A DNA stretch of 64,000 bases, taken from Lacipirellulaceae bacterium. Its GTDB lineage: Bacteria > Planctomycetota > Planctomycetia > Pirellulales > Lacipirellulaceae. The DNA is taken from the NCBI GenBank assembly GCA_040218535.1, contig JAVJRG010000010.1, forward strand, positions 186,001 through 250,000, read 5' to 3'. Within the stretch, counting starts at the first letter, position 1. Each line of letters begins with the position of its first letter. The notes under the pieces are model-generated. The model was not told the origin of the DNA, did no database searches, and was given only the letters and a program-made list of their open reading frames with translations. Position numbers and translations under genes: made by a program. Positions 1 to 8,343 of the stretch are shown piece by piece.

Positions 1-1
1 T

Positions 2-466
2 TTTCACGAACGAATGAAGCAAGGCGTGGTGGCTGGATTTCCCATCCAAAACGTCTGCGTCGAAGTCCATTACGGCAAAGACCATCCGGTCGACAGCAAC
101 GAGACCGCTTTCAAAACGGCAGCGAGCAAAGTGTTCGCCCAAGTCTTTAAGGAAGCCCGTCCAGCGATGCTCGAGCCGGTCGTTAATCTGCATGTCACTG
201 TGCCCGAAGACAATGTGGGGGATGTCTCAAGCGATCTCTCGGGGCGCCGTGGGCAAATGGTGGGCATGGAGCAAAACGGCGGCGGCATGACCACCGTTGA
301 GGCGAAAGCTCCGCTCGCCGAAGTGGCGACTTACGCCCGCACGCTCTCCTCCATGACAGGCGGCCAAGGAAGCTACACGATGGAGTTCTCGCACTATGAA
401 GTCGTGCCGGGGAACGTTCAGCAGGAGATCCTCAAACGCGCCAACGGGAGCGACGAAGAAGAGTAG
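2..466 (+). CDS. fusA: Elongation factor G, C-terminal part (5' end outside window)
   Basis: This is the last ~155 residues of translation elongation factor G, the GTPase that drives ribosomal translocation; the reading frame is open to the left edge, so the G domain and domains II-III lie outside. The visible part covers the end of domain IV and domain V. Typical EF-G features are the stretch GFPIQNVCVEVHYGKDHPVD, then the domain V motif SGRRGQMVGME and the closing GQGSYTMEFSHYEVVPGNVQ. It ends in an acidic tail (GSDEEE). It converges with the ABC permease gene, and a strong hairpin separates them. No neighbouring str-operon genes are visible downstream. Confidence 0.95.
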   Translation, partial: FHERMKQGVVAGFPIQNVCVEVHYGKDHPVDSNETAFKTAASKVFAQVFKEARPAMLEPVVNLHVTVPEDNVGDVSSDLSGRRGQMVGMEQNGGGMTTVEAKAPLAEVATYARTLSSMTGGQGSYTMEFSHYEVVPGNVQQEILKRANGSDEEE

Positions 467-482
467 CACCTAGCACGTTACT

Positions 483-500
483 CCCGCCGCTTGCGGCGGG
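483..500. terminator. GC-rich hairpin after fusA
   Basis: Inverted repeat CCCGCCGC / GCGGCGGG starts 16 bases after the fusA stop and is followed by CTTATCTCTT. It may act as a terminator for fusA, although there is no clean T-run. Confidence 0.45.
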
Positions 501-557
501 CTTATCTCTTGGCGTGAGGGCTGTGTTAGCACAGTAAGAAACCGTCTGAATTGAGCT

Positions 558-589
558 GGCGTGTTGGGCTGCAAAACGCCCAACACGCC
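558..589. terminator. Bidirectional terminator hairpin between fusA and the ABC permease
   Basis: A perfect 12-bp inverted repeat (GGCGTGTTGGGC at 558-569, complement at 578-589) encloses an 8-base loop. It lies between two convergent genes, 21 bases from the stop of the permease gene. The position and symmetry suit a shared terminator; T-runs are weak on both sides. Confidence 0.6.
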
Positions 590-609
590 CCTATTGCACC
601 TCGATCAGC

Positions 610-2427
610 TCAACGTCTTCCAATCGTGAGGTCAGCTCCATCATGGGCTCCGACCTTAGGTCTCCCATGGGTACGCCCAGCTATGCGTTCGAACTGCTCG
701 ACGATCGAACGCCACAGGACAAAGCTGGCGATGCCGTAACCGATAGTTCCCAGCATGTAAGAAATCACGAAGCGAAAAAATTGGTCACCCCCGGTGCCAA
801 CTTCATTCCACCATAACCCGAAGCTACTTGGGAAACCTAGAAGATATGGCATGCAAGGGGCGAGTGCGATGGTCATGAGCTGCTCGCCACCTTGGCCACC
901 TGTGACTCCAATGACGCCACAGCAGCAGAGCATGTAGCCGCCACCGACAACGATGAGCGTGGCAATCGTTGACGCCGACGCCTGGAGGGTCGTTTTCGAT
1001 CGGAGGGAGAAGTAGAGGCCGAGCATTGCTGCAAAGCTAGCACAGGCAATCGCCGTGAGCATGAAAGGGATCGCGGCTGCGAAATATCCTGGATTGAGGA
1101 AAGCAGCCAAAAGCCAAGCGAACGCCAGTGGCACGATGCCCCATCTCATGGCGTAGAAGCTCCCCAAGACTTTCCCAGCGAGTATCTCACTTCCGGTAAG
1201 TGGTGTCGCCAGCAGTGAGAGCCAGCAATCACTCTCTTTCTCCTGCGTGATTGAACCTGCAGCCCGCGAAGAGAGTGAGATCAATAATAATGACCCGACT
1301 GCGCCCACCAACCCAGCCATGAATCCAAAGTAATCTCTCTTCGACGAATAGCTTCGTTGATAGCCTAGCGATTCGACGAATGCATAAACCGTTAGTCCGA
1401 AAATCGTCAGCACGATCAACGTGCCTGTAATGAGCCCGAGCCAGCCAAACCGTGTTTTCGCCGTGCCCGCGAAGGCCTCTTTCCAAATCATCGGGCGGTC
1501 ACCTAAAGCGGGCCGCCAACCACGGCTTATCGTCTGAAAGAGGCTCAAACCGTCGCTCTGATCAGACTTTTCGCCCTTACTCGAAGCGCCCAGATGAACA
1601 CGCCGGACCGCCCAGGTCGCTAGCGTGATACAGGTAAGCGAAATCGCCAAGTGCCAACCGGCCATCTCTAAGAGGGGACTAAAATCGAACGTTGCCCCCG
1701 CGGCAAAGCGATTGCCCATGGCTTCCCCAAGCACATAGATTGGGTTGAGCGAGATCACTGCCTCTAAACTATCCTGAACGAAGTTGAGCCAAGGGGAACC
1801 GGCGACGTTGCGAAGCGCTCCCTGCGTAAAGACCAATAGAATCAAGGGGAGTAGAAAGAGTACTGCCATCAACAGATAAACCCGAATCATGGCATCGCGT
1901 GATTTGGGAGACCACACGGAAACCGCCACACTGATTGCGGTCACTAGCAACACGGTACTTCCACCAATGAGGAAGGATCCTGCAAGCAGATCCGCCGGGA
2001 TGCCTCCCAACATGCGGAAGAGAAACAGGATCGGCAGCGCCACCAGCAAGAACTTGCCGATCAGCGTTAAGCGAGCGAGCGTCTTCCCCAAGACAATTTC
2101 GAGGTTTGAGAGATCGCTCACGAACAAGTACTCAATAGTCCGCCGTTCCCGCTCAGTCGCGATCGTTCCTACAGCCATTGCCGGCGCAACGAGAAGAATC
2201 CCCAACAATTGAACCCAGCTAAATGAGATAAAGAACCCGGTCGCCATATGCGAGGCCTGCCGAATGGAGATCGGTTGGCCGGTCACCCGTCCGAACGACG
2301 TCATGGTGCTGTAGCTCATCCAGAGAATGAAAAAGAGTATCAGAGCGTAGATAACTCGCATCACGTAGTAGCGTGTGCGGCGTGAAACGCTGACGAGTTC
2401 GACGCGGTAGATCGGACCAGCAAGCAT
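610..2427 (-). CDS. ABC-2 type transporter permease, planctomycete type
   Basis: A polytopic membrane protein of 605 residues from this start, probably the permease part of an ABC-2 exporter. A first hydrophobic segment follows the amphipathic start MLAGPIYRVELVSVSRR. A cluster of four to five segments follows, then a hydrophilic stretch around residues 290-330, then a second set of six or so segments, which suggests two fused permease halves. The motif TIATERERRTIEYL resembles the cytoplasmic coupling region of ABC-2 permeases, and TQEKESDCWLSLLATPLTGSEI repeats that pattern in the second half. An upstream ATG at 2484 is possible, but its extension is not membrane-like and has no ribosome site. 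No ATP-binding subunit is adjacent, which is odd; the substrate is unknown. Confidence 0.75.
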   Translation of the reverse strand: MLAGPIYRVELVSVSRRTRYYVMRVIYALILFFILWMSYSTMTSFGRVTGQPISIRQASHMATGFFISFSWVQLLGILLVAPAMAVGTIATERERRTIEYLFVSDLSNLEIVLGKTLARLTLIGKFLLVALPILFLFRMLGGIPADLLAGSFLIGGSTVLLVTAISVAVSVWSPKSRDAMIRVYLLMAVLFLLPLILLVFTQGALRNVAGSPWLNFVQDSLEAVISLNPIYVLGEAMGNRFAAGATFDFSPLLEMAGWHLAISLTCITLATWAVRRVHLGASSKGEKSDQSDGLSLFQTISRGWRPALGDRPMIWKEAFAGTAKTRFGWLGLITGTLIVLTIFGLTVYAFVESLGYQRSYSSKRDYFGFMAGLVGAVGSLLLISLSSRAAGSITQEKESDCWLSLLATPLTGSEILAGKVLGSFYAMRWGIVPLAFAWLLAAFLNPGYFAAAIPFMLTAIACASFAAMLGLYFSLRSKTTLQASASTIATLIVVGGGYMLCCCGVIGVTGGQGGEQLMTIALAPCMPYLLGFPSSFGLWWNEVGTGGDQFFRFVISYMLGTIGYGIASFVLWRSIVEQFERIAGRTHGRPKVGAHDGADLTIGRR

Positions 2428-2519
2428 GAAGAGTCTATCCCGGTGCGAAAGTGCTGCCAGAAAGCGCAATGCGAGTAGCCGCATCGTACCGTGATTAGTG
2501 ACTCGGTGCCAGAGAACTG

Positions 2520-2643
2520 ACGGCTTCGGACCTCACGCTCCGGACTTCGGAGCTAGAAAAGATCTGCACGACAGCGTGAAGCCCGAGGCCTGAAACCTGA
2601 AGCCTTGTCAACAGCGCCACGCGAGGCATAGCTCGCGAGCTAG
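2520..2643. repeat. Dispersed intergenic repeat, copy 1 (core at 2620-2643)
   Basis: The gap between the ABC permease and the serine acetyltransferase gene holds short inverted segments, an AAAGATCT box, GAAGCC-type repeats and a terminal 24-base core beginning CGCGAGGCATAGCTCGCG. The same order of parts recurs at 28438-28536, and the core alone recurs at 26076-26099 in reverse. It is not coding. Confidence 0.6.
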
Positions 2644-2661
2644 CCTCTTGCCTTCGACCTA

Positions 2662-3591
2662 TTAAGCGTGAGACTCAGCCCGCAGCTTCAACTTCGGCTT
2701 CTCCAAGAGCACCGTCGTGTGCGGATCGACGCTGTAGGTAAGCCAAACACTAGAACCAATCACCGAGTCGTGCCCGACGACCGTGTTGCCACCGAGGATC
2801 GTGGCGTTCGCGTACACAACCACGCCGTCTTCGATTGTGGGGTGCCGCTTCTGATCGCGGACCAAGTTCCCCTCGCCATCGGTGGGGAAGCTCAACGCAC
2901 CGAGAGTGACACCCTGGTAGAGCTTGACATGGTCACCAATCTCGCAGGTTTCACCGACGACGACACCCGTGCCGTGATCGATGAAAAAGTACTTGCCAAT
3001 CGTAGCCCCGGGATGAATATCGATCCCCGTGCGCATGTGCGCCCATTCGCTCATCATGCGTGGGATGAAGGGAATCTCGAGTTGGTAAAGCAAGTTCGCC
3101 AAGCGATAAACCGTGATCGCTTCGAGCCCCGGATAGCAGAAGATCACCTCATCAGGCGTCTTGCAGGCCGGGTCGCCATCGTAGGCGGCTTGCACGTCAG
3201 TGGCGAGCAGTTCGCGGATGCGGGGCAACTCGTTCAAGAACTGCAACGTCTTCGCCTGGCCGAGCGCTTCGTAGTCGGTGTCCCCGTCGCATTCACTGGT
3301 GGCACCTGCTTCGTGCCGCAAGGCTCGTCCAATCTGACGCGTTAGCCGGTCATGCAATCGATCGAGAAGCTCGCCAACGTAGTATTGGACATTCCCATAG
3401 TGGAGTCCTTCGCGGCGACGGTAGCCTGGATAGAGAATCTCAGTGAGTTCTTTGACGGACTCGATCACTTCCTCATAATTCGGTAGCGGGCAATGATCGA
3501 GGTGATTAATCGTACCGAGTTCTTCGTACGTGCGAACGAGCCGCTCGGTGATGTCGGGGAGTTGATCCTTCAAACTAAAGTCAGTAGCCAT
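2662..3591 (-). CDS. cysE: Serine O-acetyltransferase (EpsC/CysE-like)
   Basis: Acetylates L-serine with acetyl-CoA to O-acetylserine, the first committed step of cysteine synthesis; cytoplasmic. The protein has 309 residues. The N-terminal half is helical. The C-terminal left-handed beta-helix (about 188-290) carries hexapeptide repeats, with the signature [19 protein letters not shown] (His193 and His206 are the likely catalytic and binding histidines) followed by [10 protein letters not shown] and [10 protein letters not shown]. The long N-terminal region fits the EpsC-type branch found in planctomycetes. It is transcribed alone; no cysK is adjacent. The start ATG gives a sensible N-terminus. 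Confidence 0.9.
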   Translation of the reverse strand: MATDFSLKDQLPDITERLVRTYEELGTINHLDHCPLPNYEEVIESVKELTEILYPGYRRREGLHYGNVQYYVGELLDRLHDRLTRQIGRALRHEAGATSECDGDTDYEALGQAKTLQFLNELPRIRELLATDVQAAYDGDPACKTPDEVIFCYPGLEAITVYRLANLLYQLEIPFIPRMMSEWAHMRTGIDIHPGATIGKYFFIDHGTGVVVGETCEIGDHVKLYQGVTLGALSFPTDGEGNLVRDQKRHPTIEDGVVVYANATILGGNTVVGHDSVIGSSVWLTYSVDPHTTVLLEKPKLKLRAESHA

Positions 3592-4077
3592 GTTTGCGAT
3601 TCCCTAGCGCTGATACTCACATCGATCCCTCGCGATGTGAAAGAAAGAAGCGTGATACCGAGCGAACCGCTAAAGGTTCACTTTGCGACGACACGTTAAC
3701 CCGGCCCTAGGCCGGGGTGGTACAGAGGCAGTCGAGGTGGGACATGTCAAACCGCTTGCGGCTAAGCCGCGTTAAAGATCGCCGCGTTGTAAACCGCCGC
3801 ATGGAGGATCGCGTACTCGAAAGACAAACGTACTGAGCTTAAGGTTCTCTGGGCAAGATTCTTCATCGGCGGTCTGCTTCTACCGAGTTTAACCATTTTA
3901 CCAGCAATAACACGTGGCGGCGTGATCGAATTGTTGTCATTGCTGAGAAAAAACCTCTCAAAATAAGCTACCAAGTCGACTTTTCTCCCCCAGATCGATG
4001 ATAACCTTCAAATAGAGTCCCCTGAAAAGCATGCCTGCAACTCAAGCTTTTCAGTCTTTTCTGAGAGATCCCCGATC
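3592..4077. other. Gene-free spacer between divergent cysE and a membrane protein gene
   Basis: I see no convincing gene here. It holds the promoter regions of both divergent genes, a GC palindrome (CCCGGCCCTAGGCCGGGG, 3701-3718) and a GCGGCTAAGCCGC palindrome near 3758-3770 that belongs to the GGCTAAGCC-type repeats seen elsewhere in the window. The 3800-4070 part is visibly A/T-richer. Confidence 0.5.
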
Positions 4078-4470
4078 GTGAACATCCCCACCCTCTTACT
4101 CGCCGCTGGCGGGATGGATCCCCAATGGATTCTGCTGGTGCTGGCCCCACTGGGTCTGGCGGCAGCAGCCTGGGCCCTCCGTCTAGCCTGTTCTTTCAGC
4201 CTCGTCGATCCACCCGGCTTTTTGCACGCGACGTATCTGGTAGCAACGCTGATTGTTGCAAACGTTGCCGTCAGATTCTTCCTGGAAGTTACCGGGACGC
4301 AGCCGGGGCTGAGTACCCGCTACGCAGTCCCGGCTATTATCAACGCGATCGTGCTGACCATTGGACTGCCGGTTAATCCGGTCTCAGCATTCATGGTGGC
4401 GGTGGCCCATGTGGTGATCTCTTGCCTGATGTACTTAGGCTGTGTCATCGTGGGCACGGCGCTATTTTGA
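4078..4470 (+). CDS. Small hypothetical integral membrane protein
   Basis: A 130-residue protein of unknown function, starting at GTG. It is almost wholly hydrophobic, with about four predicted membrane segments: residues ~16-40 (WILLVLAPLGLAAAAWALRL), 48-68, 82-100 and 104-128. No catalytic motif is visible. It stands alone, convergent with tatC, 50 bases away. The membrane pattern and the absence of a better frame support it as a real gene, but I recognise no family. Confidence 0.6.
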   Translation: MNIPTLLLAAGGMDPQWILLVLAPLGLAAAAWALRLACSFSLVDPPGFLHATYLVATLIVANVAVRFFLEVTGTQPGLSTRYAVPAIINAIVLTIGLPVNPVSAFMVAVAHVVISCLMYLGCVIVGTALF

Positions 4471-4523
4471 ACAGCACTGGTAGAGTCGCTCACTACTAGC
4501 GCGAAGCGCAGGTATTTCGAGGG

Positions 4524-5594
4524 CTATTTCGTACTCTCCCGTCGCCCCGGCATGAACCGACAAAGCCCAATCCCCAAGAAGTAGAGCACCACCAGCGGCA
4601 CTCCCATAACGATCATGCTCTGTGGGTCAGCCGGCGTGAGCACCATGGAGAGAATCGCAATGACAAGAATCGCGATACGCCACTTCGACAAGTAAGCTTC
4701 GACGGTAAACACGCCGATTCGCTCCAAGAGCAACATCACCAGTGGCAGTTGAAAGCTAATTCCAAAGCCCAGCGGCAGCAGCAAGACGAAGCTCATCCAT
4801 TCGCTCAGTTGCATGCTCGGGTCGGTTTCTGTCCAAGCGTAAAACTTAAAGAGAAACGCCAATACGTAGTCGAAAGCGACATAGAAGGCGAGTGCCGCGC
4901 CAGCTAAGAACAAGCCAAGACTAAACGGCAAATACAGGTAGATGTACTTGCGCTCGTGCCTGTACAAACCTGCGGCGACGAAGTCCCAAATGAAATAGAA
5001 GATCAATGGGCTAGCAAAAATCGCCCCCGCTACGAGAGAAGCCTTGATATAGACCATAAAGGGCTCGTGGGCCTGCAGGCCGATCACACGCACCCGAGGG
5101 TCATTCTCGACGGGACGATACAAGCGGATTTTGAGCAAGTCCTTACGCTCCGGAAGCTGGGAAGAGACTTCTCCCTTGGGTTTCGGCACGGCGTCCTCAT
5201 TGAGCAGCCCAGGGTTGAGCTTGGCAAGTTCCGCAGGATCGATCCAAACCTCTTGGGGGACTAAGCCGCGAGCAGCAAACTCTTTCGCGGCAGCGTCCAG
5301 ATCCTCAGGTACGGGCTCGCCCTCCGCTTTCAAGGCTTCGAGCCTTGCTAGCTCTTGGGCAGCGGCTTGCTCGCGATAATGTTCCACGAGCGCTTCTTTG
5401 AGCGGCGTCTGGATGTAGGCAACGATATCCCAACCAATGAACAGACCGAAAATCGTCCCCGTCAGCAGGGCGATCAATGCTTTGAAGAGCGCCGAACGCA
5501 ACTCTTCAAGATGTTGACCGAAGGACATCTTCGTATTCTCGAAGTCGTCTTCCTTGGCGGAATCTGAGGCGTCAGGTGGAGAGGTCTCAGGCAT
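4524..5594 (-). CDS. tatC: Sec-independent protein translocase TatC with enlarged periplasmic loop
   Basis: Core subunit of the Tat translocon, which recognises twin-arginine signal peptides and exports folded proteins across the cytoplasmic membrane. The N-terminal motif MSFGQHLEELR (residues 23-33) is the TatC hallmark and six membrane segments follow. At 356 residues it is about 100 longer than the E. coli protein: residues ~70-165, between segments 1 and 2, form a charged insert rich in Ala/Glu/Pro in the first periplasmic loop. Start chosen at the ATG at 5594; an upstream in-frame TTG at 5690 would add 32 unconserved residues. tatA/B are not in the window. Probable clients here include the RRDFLR-type oxidoreductase at 28.8 kb. 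Confidence 0.88.
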   Translation of the reverse strand: MPETSPPDASDSAKEDDFENTKMSFGQHLEELRSALFKALIALLTGTIFGLFIGWDIVAYIQTPLKEALVEHYREQAAAQELARLEALKAEGEPVPEDLDAAAKEFAARGLVPQEVWIDPAELAKLNPGLLNEDAVPKPKGEVSSQLPERKDLLKIRLYRPVENDPRVRVIGLQAHEPFMVYIKASLVAGAIFASPLIFYFIWDFVAAGLYRHERKYIYLYLPFSLGLFLAGAALAFYVAFDYVLAFLFKFYAWTETDPSMQLSEWMSFVLLLPLGFGISFQLPLVMLLLERIGVFTVEAYLSKWRIAILVIAILSMVLTPADPQSMIVMGVPLVVLYFLGIGLCRFMPGRRESTK

Positions 5595-5695
5595 CGACAA
5601 CTTCGGCGGGGCAGTCAGAAAGGTTGGTGGGTCAAACGGAGCGGGTTCATTGTGTAAGGCTCTTGCTCTATGGTACTTAGAGCCGGGCAACTGTT

Positions 5696-5726
5696 AAACC
5701 ACAAAGGGCACTAAGGGCAACAAGAG
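5696..5726. repeat. Spacer repeat of the ACCACAAAGGGCACTAAGGG type
   Basis: The stretch just ahead of the manA start is built of short near-direct repeats (ACAAAGGGCACTAAGGGCAA). It resembles widespread intergenic spacer repeats of the type AACCACGAAGGACACGAAGG known to me from many bacterial genomes. The related sequence GAACCACAACGAACAACGG occurs at 39564. Confidence 0.4.
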
Positions 5727-6713
5727 ATGGCAAGCTGTAATTACCCCTTGCGTTTCACTCCTCTATTCCGACGCTATCTCTGGGGCGGTCGTCGGTTGGC
5801 GACCATGCTCAACAAGCCCATCGGCGAGGGAGATGACTACGCGGAAAGTTGGGAGGTGGTCGATCATGGAGACGATCAAAGCGTTGTCGAGCATGGCTGG
5901 CTGGCCGGTGCGACTCTGAAGGAATTGGTTGAGTATCACGCGGGAGAACTCTTCGGCGGGTCCGCCTGCGGTGAGCAATTCCCGCTTTTGATGAAACTGC
6001 TCGACTGTAATCGCACGCTTTCAGTACAAGTCCACCCCAATGACGAGCAGGGGGCGAAGCTCGATCCGCCCGACCTCGGCAAGACCGAAGCCTGGGTCGT
6101 GCTGGCCGCCGAGCCGGGCAGCAAGATTTACGCAGGGCTTAAGCCGGGTGTGGGCCGCGAGGATTTGGCTGCTGCGCTTGTAGCCGGGGAGTGTGAGAAG
6201 TGCCTGCATGCTTTCGAGCCGAGTCCGGGCGATTGCGTGTTCATCCCGGCGGGCACGGTCCACGCGCTGGGCGCGGGGCTGGTGATTGCGGAGATCCAAC
6301 AAGCAAGCGACACAACGTTCCGGCTGTTCGACTGGAACCGAGTGGATGCCGACGGAAACCCTCGGCCTTTGCATATCGAGCAATCGCTGGAAGTGATCGA
6401 CTACGCGCGGGGACCTGTCGCTCCGCAGGAACTACTCGTCATCGAAGAAGGGTCGGACGGGCTAAGCCGCGAGCGGTTGGTTGAGTGTGACAAGTTTGTA
6501 CTGGATCGTGTTCGGGTATCCGGGAGCGCCGAACTGGGGGGTGACGATCGATTTCATTTGCTCTCCGTGATTGATGGCTCACTGCAAGTCGCTGGCGATC
6601 CAGCGGAAGCACCTTTGTCGCTGGGACAAACTGCTTTAGTCCCATCAGCGGCGGGCTCATTTGAGGTCGCGGCGAGCGGCGAAACGACTTTGCTCGATAT
6701 TCGGCTGCCTTAA
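5727..6713 (+). CDS. manA: Mannose-6-phosphate isomerase, class I
   Basis: Zinc enzyme interconverting mannose 6-phosphate and fructose 6-phosphate, linking glycolysis with GDP-mannose and cell-surface sugars; cytoplasmic. The 328-residue protein has the expected cupin zinc ligands: Gln101 and His103 in VQVHPND, Glu121 in GKTEAW and His179 in PAGTVHALG. The stretch AEIQQASDTTFRLFDWNR is the second signature and ends the catalytic part; a short C-terminal cupin-like domain follows. It is divergent from tatC with under 140 bases between starts. A repeat sequence forms its leader, so the ribosome site is poor (GAG 3 bases ahead of ATG). Confidence 0.92.
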   Translation: MASCNYPLRFTPLFRRYLWGGRRLATMLNKPIGEGDDYAESWEVVDHGDDQSVVEHGWLAGATLKELVEYHAGELFGGSACGEQFPLLMKLLDCNRTLSVQVHPNDEQGAKLDPPDLGKTEAWVVLAAEPGSKIYAGLKPGVGREDLAAALVAGECEKCLHAFEPSPGDCVFIPAGTVHALGAGLVIAEIQQASDTTFRLFDWNRVDADGNPRPLHIEQSLEVIDYARGPVAPQELLVIEEGSDGLSRERLVECDKFVLDRVRVSGSAELGGDDRFHLLSVIDGSLQVAGDPAEAPLSLGQTALVPSAAGSFEVAASGETTLLDIRLP

Positions 6714-6790
6714 ACTGCTAGCAACAACTCCACTGGGGCGAGTCCTCCCAGTCCGCTACACTCCGCACTCCACTTACCAGGAGCGGAGTG

Positions 6791-7126
6791 ATGACTAGCA
6801 CACGATTCTTTCAGTTCGCAGTCCTACTTGTTGCGGTATCGACTCTGCCAGCCTGCGGGCCTTCCATAGTGCGCCCTCAACTGGCCCACCCTGGACCAGC
6901 ACCCTTCCAACGTGCAAGGGCGGTACAGTTTGATCCCTATCCGCCAAACGATGTTGCTCCTGAAATCGTCGGCGGCCGTCCTGCCGGATACGTACGGCCA
7001 CCCAACGAAGTCGAGAGGTCGCGGCAGCATCAACCTTTTGGGCCTTGGTCGAATCCGACACCGGCGGTCGTAACGCCGGCACCAATTCCTAGTGGGCCAG
7101 TGCAAACCGGGCCACCCTTGTATTGA
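6791..7126 (+). CDS. Small proline-rich putative lipoprotein
   Basis: A 111-residue protein of unknown role. It begins with a lipoprotein signal peptide: hydrophobic FQFAVLLVAVSTL then the lipobox LPAC with the acceptor cysteine near residue 22. The mature part is rich in Pro and Gly (GPSIVRPQLAHPGPAPFQ, PTPAVVTPAPIPSGPV) with no recognised fold. The ATG at 6791 is preceded by AGGAG at a spacing of 7, so I prefer it to the adjoining GTG. It probably sits in a membrane as a short disordered lipoprotein. Confidence 0.65.
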   Translation: MTSTRFFQFAVLLVAVSTLPACGPSIVRPQLAHPGPAPFQRARAVQFDPYPPNDVAPEIVGGRPAGYVRPPNEVERSRQHQPFGPWSNPTPAVVTPAPIPSGPVQTGPPLY

Positions 7127-7147
7127 TCGCGCGATCAAAACGCTAGT

Positions 7148-7225
7148 GGGTGGCTGGGGACGAGCGCAGCGAGCCCCCAGATGTTTTCCAGCCTGGGGGC
7201 TCGCTGCGCTCGTCCCCAGCCACCC
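7148..7225. repeat. Large palindromic element, copy A (33-bp arms)
   Basis: The arms at 7148-7180 and 7193-7225 are perfect reverse complements of 33 bases, separated by a 12-base loop; the left arm begins GGGTGGCTGGGGACGAGCG. A diverged copy lies at 15289-15368. No transposase is nearby. It fits a REP/MITE-like mobile palindrome. It may also act as a terminator after the lipoprotein gene. Confidence 0.85.
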
Positions 7226-7321
7226 TCATGCTTTGGTGTACGCTTAAGGAGTTCTACTGCTAACCTGCTGAACAATTCCAGGCCCTGGGTTTCTTGCTCG
7301 TGCCGGTCTATGATAGGTGTC

Positions 7322-8341
7322 ATGGGTCGTCCACCTCGCAAGAAAACGAAGAAGCAACCAAACAAGCGGCGGCCCGCAAAAAAGGCAACGCCGGCTCGTC
7401 GTCGTACGGCTAAACGACCTCATTCGAAACTATCGAAGGCGAGCAATCTCCCTGGCGAACGGTTACAGAAAGTCCTCGCAGCGGCAGGAGTAGCGAGCCG
7501 CCGAGAGTCAGAAACGCTCATCACCGAAGGTCGCGTTCAAGTCGACGGTGAAGTCGTCAGCGAGCTTGGAACCCGCGTTGAGCAGGACCAAGAAATCCGC
7601 GTCGACGGCGAAATCATCACTCAAGCGAAGCGAGTCTACTACGCGGTCCACAAGCCGCCAGGCGTCGTGAGCACTGCCAGTGATCCTTCGGGTCGTCCCA
7701 GGGTGATCGACCTCATACCGCCTGAAGTTGGACGCGTGTTCAACGTCGGACGGCTCGATATGGCCAGCGAGGGGCTGATTCTGCTTACCAATGATGGCGA
7801 ACTGGCAAACCAACTCACGCACCCGCGGCACGGGGTAGAAAAAACCTACGAGGTCCAAGTCGCAGGCAACTGCGATCCGGAAGTCCTCCGACAGCTTCGC
7901 AAGGGCGTTTACCTTGCGGAAGGTTTCGCCAAGGTTGTGAACGTGAAGATCAAGTCCCGTCGGAAACAATCGACAGTACTCGAAATGGTTCTCGACGAAG
8001 GCCGCAACCGAGAGATTCGCCGCTTGTTTGCGCGCGTTGGGCACAAGGTCCAGAAGCTCACGCGAGTTGCCGTGGGGCCAGTCCGCTTAGGCGACCTGCC
8101 TCGCGGTGCCTATCGAGAGCTCACTTCGCAGGAAGTCAAAAAGCTCCGCGGTGCTGTGGACGCGCCCAAACGAGATCGTTCGAATTCCGAGCCTGCGGGC
8201 GTCGCTACTCAGCGAAAGAAGCCGTCAACACAGAAGAAAAAATCAGCCCCGAAAAGCAAAATTCGCAGCAAGACGCCTACGAAGGCGAACTCTAGGAAAC
8301 GCAAGCCGGGAAATAAACCTGGAAACCGAGGCTCTCGTTGA
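7322..8341 (+). CDS. rluB: RluB/RsuA-type rRNA pseudouridine synthase
   Basis: Isomerises a uridine in rRNA to pseudouridine; by family type this is 23S helix 93 (RluB) or a 16S site (RsuA). From the ATG at 7322 the protein has 339 residues. It has a very basic N-terminal tail (1-40), an S4 RNA-binding domain (~45-100, ERLQKVLAAAGVASRRESE), then the synthase domain with VHKPPGVVST and the catalytic GRLDMASEGLILLTNDGE (Asp146). A Lys/Arg/Ser-rich tail of about 70 residues follows, an extension common in planctomycetes. An open frame reaches back to 7181, but that part is encoded by the palindrome and is not credible protein. Its stop overlaps the leader of pyrK, so the two are probably coupled. 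Confidence 0.88.
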   Translation: MGRPPRKKTKKQPNKRRPAKKATPARRRTAKRPHSKLSKASNLPGERLQKVLAAAGVASRRESETLITEGRVQVDGEVVSELGTRVEQDQEIRVDGEIITQAKRVYYAVHKPPGVVSTASDPSGRPRVIDLIPPEVGRVFNVGRLDMASEGLILLTNDGELANQLTHPRHGVEKTYEVQVAGNCDPEVLRQLRKGVYLAEGFAKVVNVKIKSRRKQSTVLEMVLDEGRNREIRRLFARVGHKVQKLTRVAVGPVRLGDLPRGAYRELTSQEVKKLRGAVDAPKRDRSNSEPAGVATQRKKPSTQKKKSAPKSKIRSKTPTKANSRKRKPGNKPGNRGSR

Positions 8342-8343
8342 GT

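Noticed and set aside
2668-3345. Long open frame on the + strand opposite the serine acetyltransferase gene
   Set aside because: It lies wholly antisense to a well-recognised gene; the composition is a by-product of codon bias and no domain is visible.
3762-3974. 70-codon frame on the - strand in the gap before the small membrane protein gene
   Set aside because: No ribosome site and no protein-like pattern; partly repetitive DNA.
7148-7225. CRISPR-like repeat
   Set aside because: It is a single palindrome with one loop, not a spaced array; no cas genes are present.
7181-7321. N-terminal extension of the pseudouridine synthase
   Set aside because: The extension is encoded by the palindrome and its flank, with many Cys, Arg and Ser residues unlike the family; the ATG at 7322 is better.
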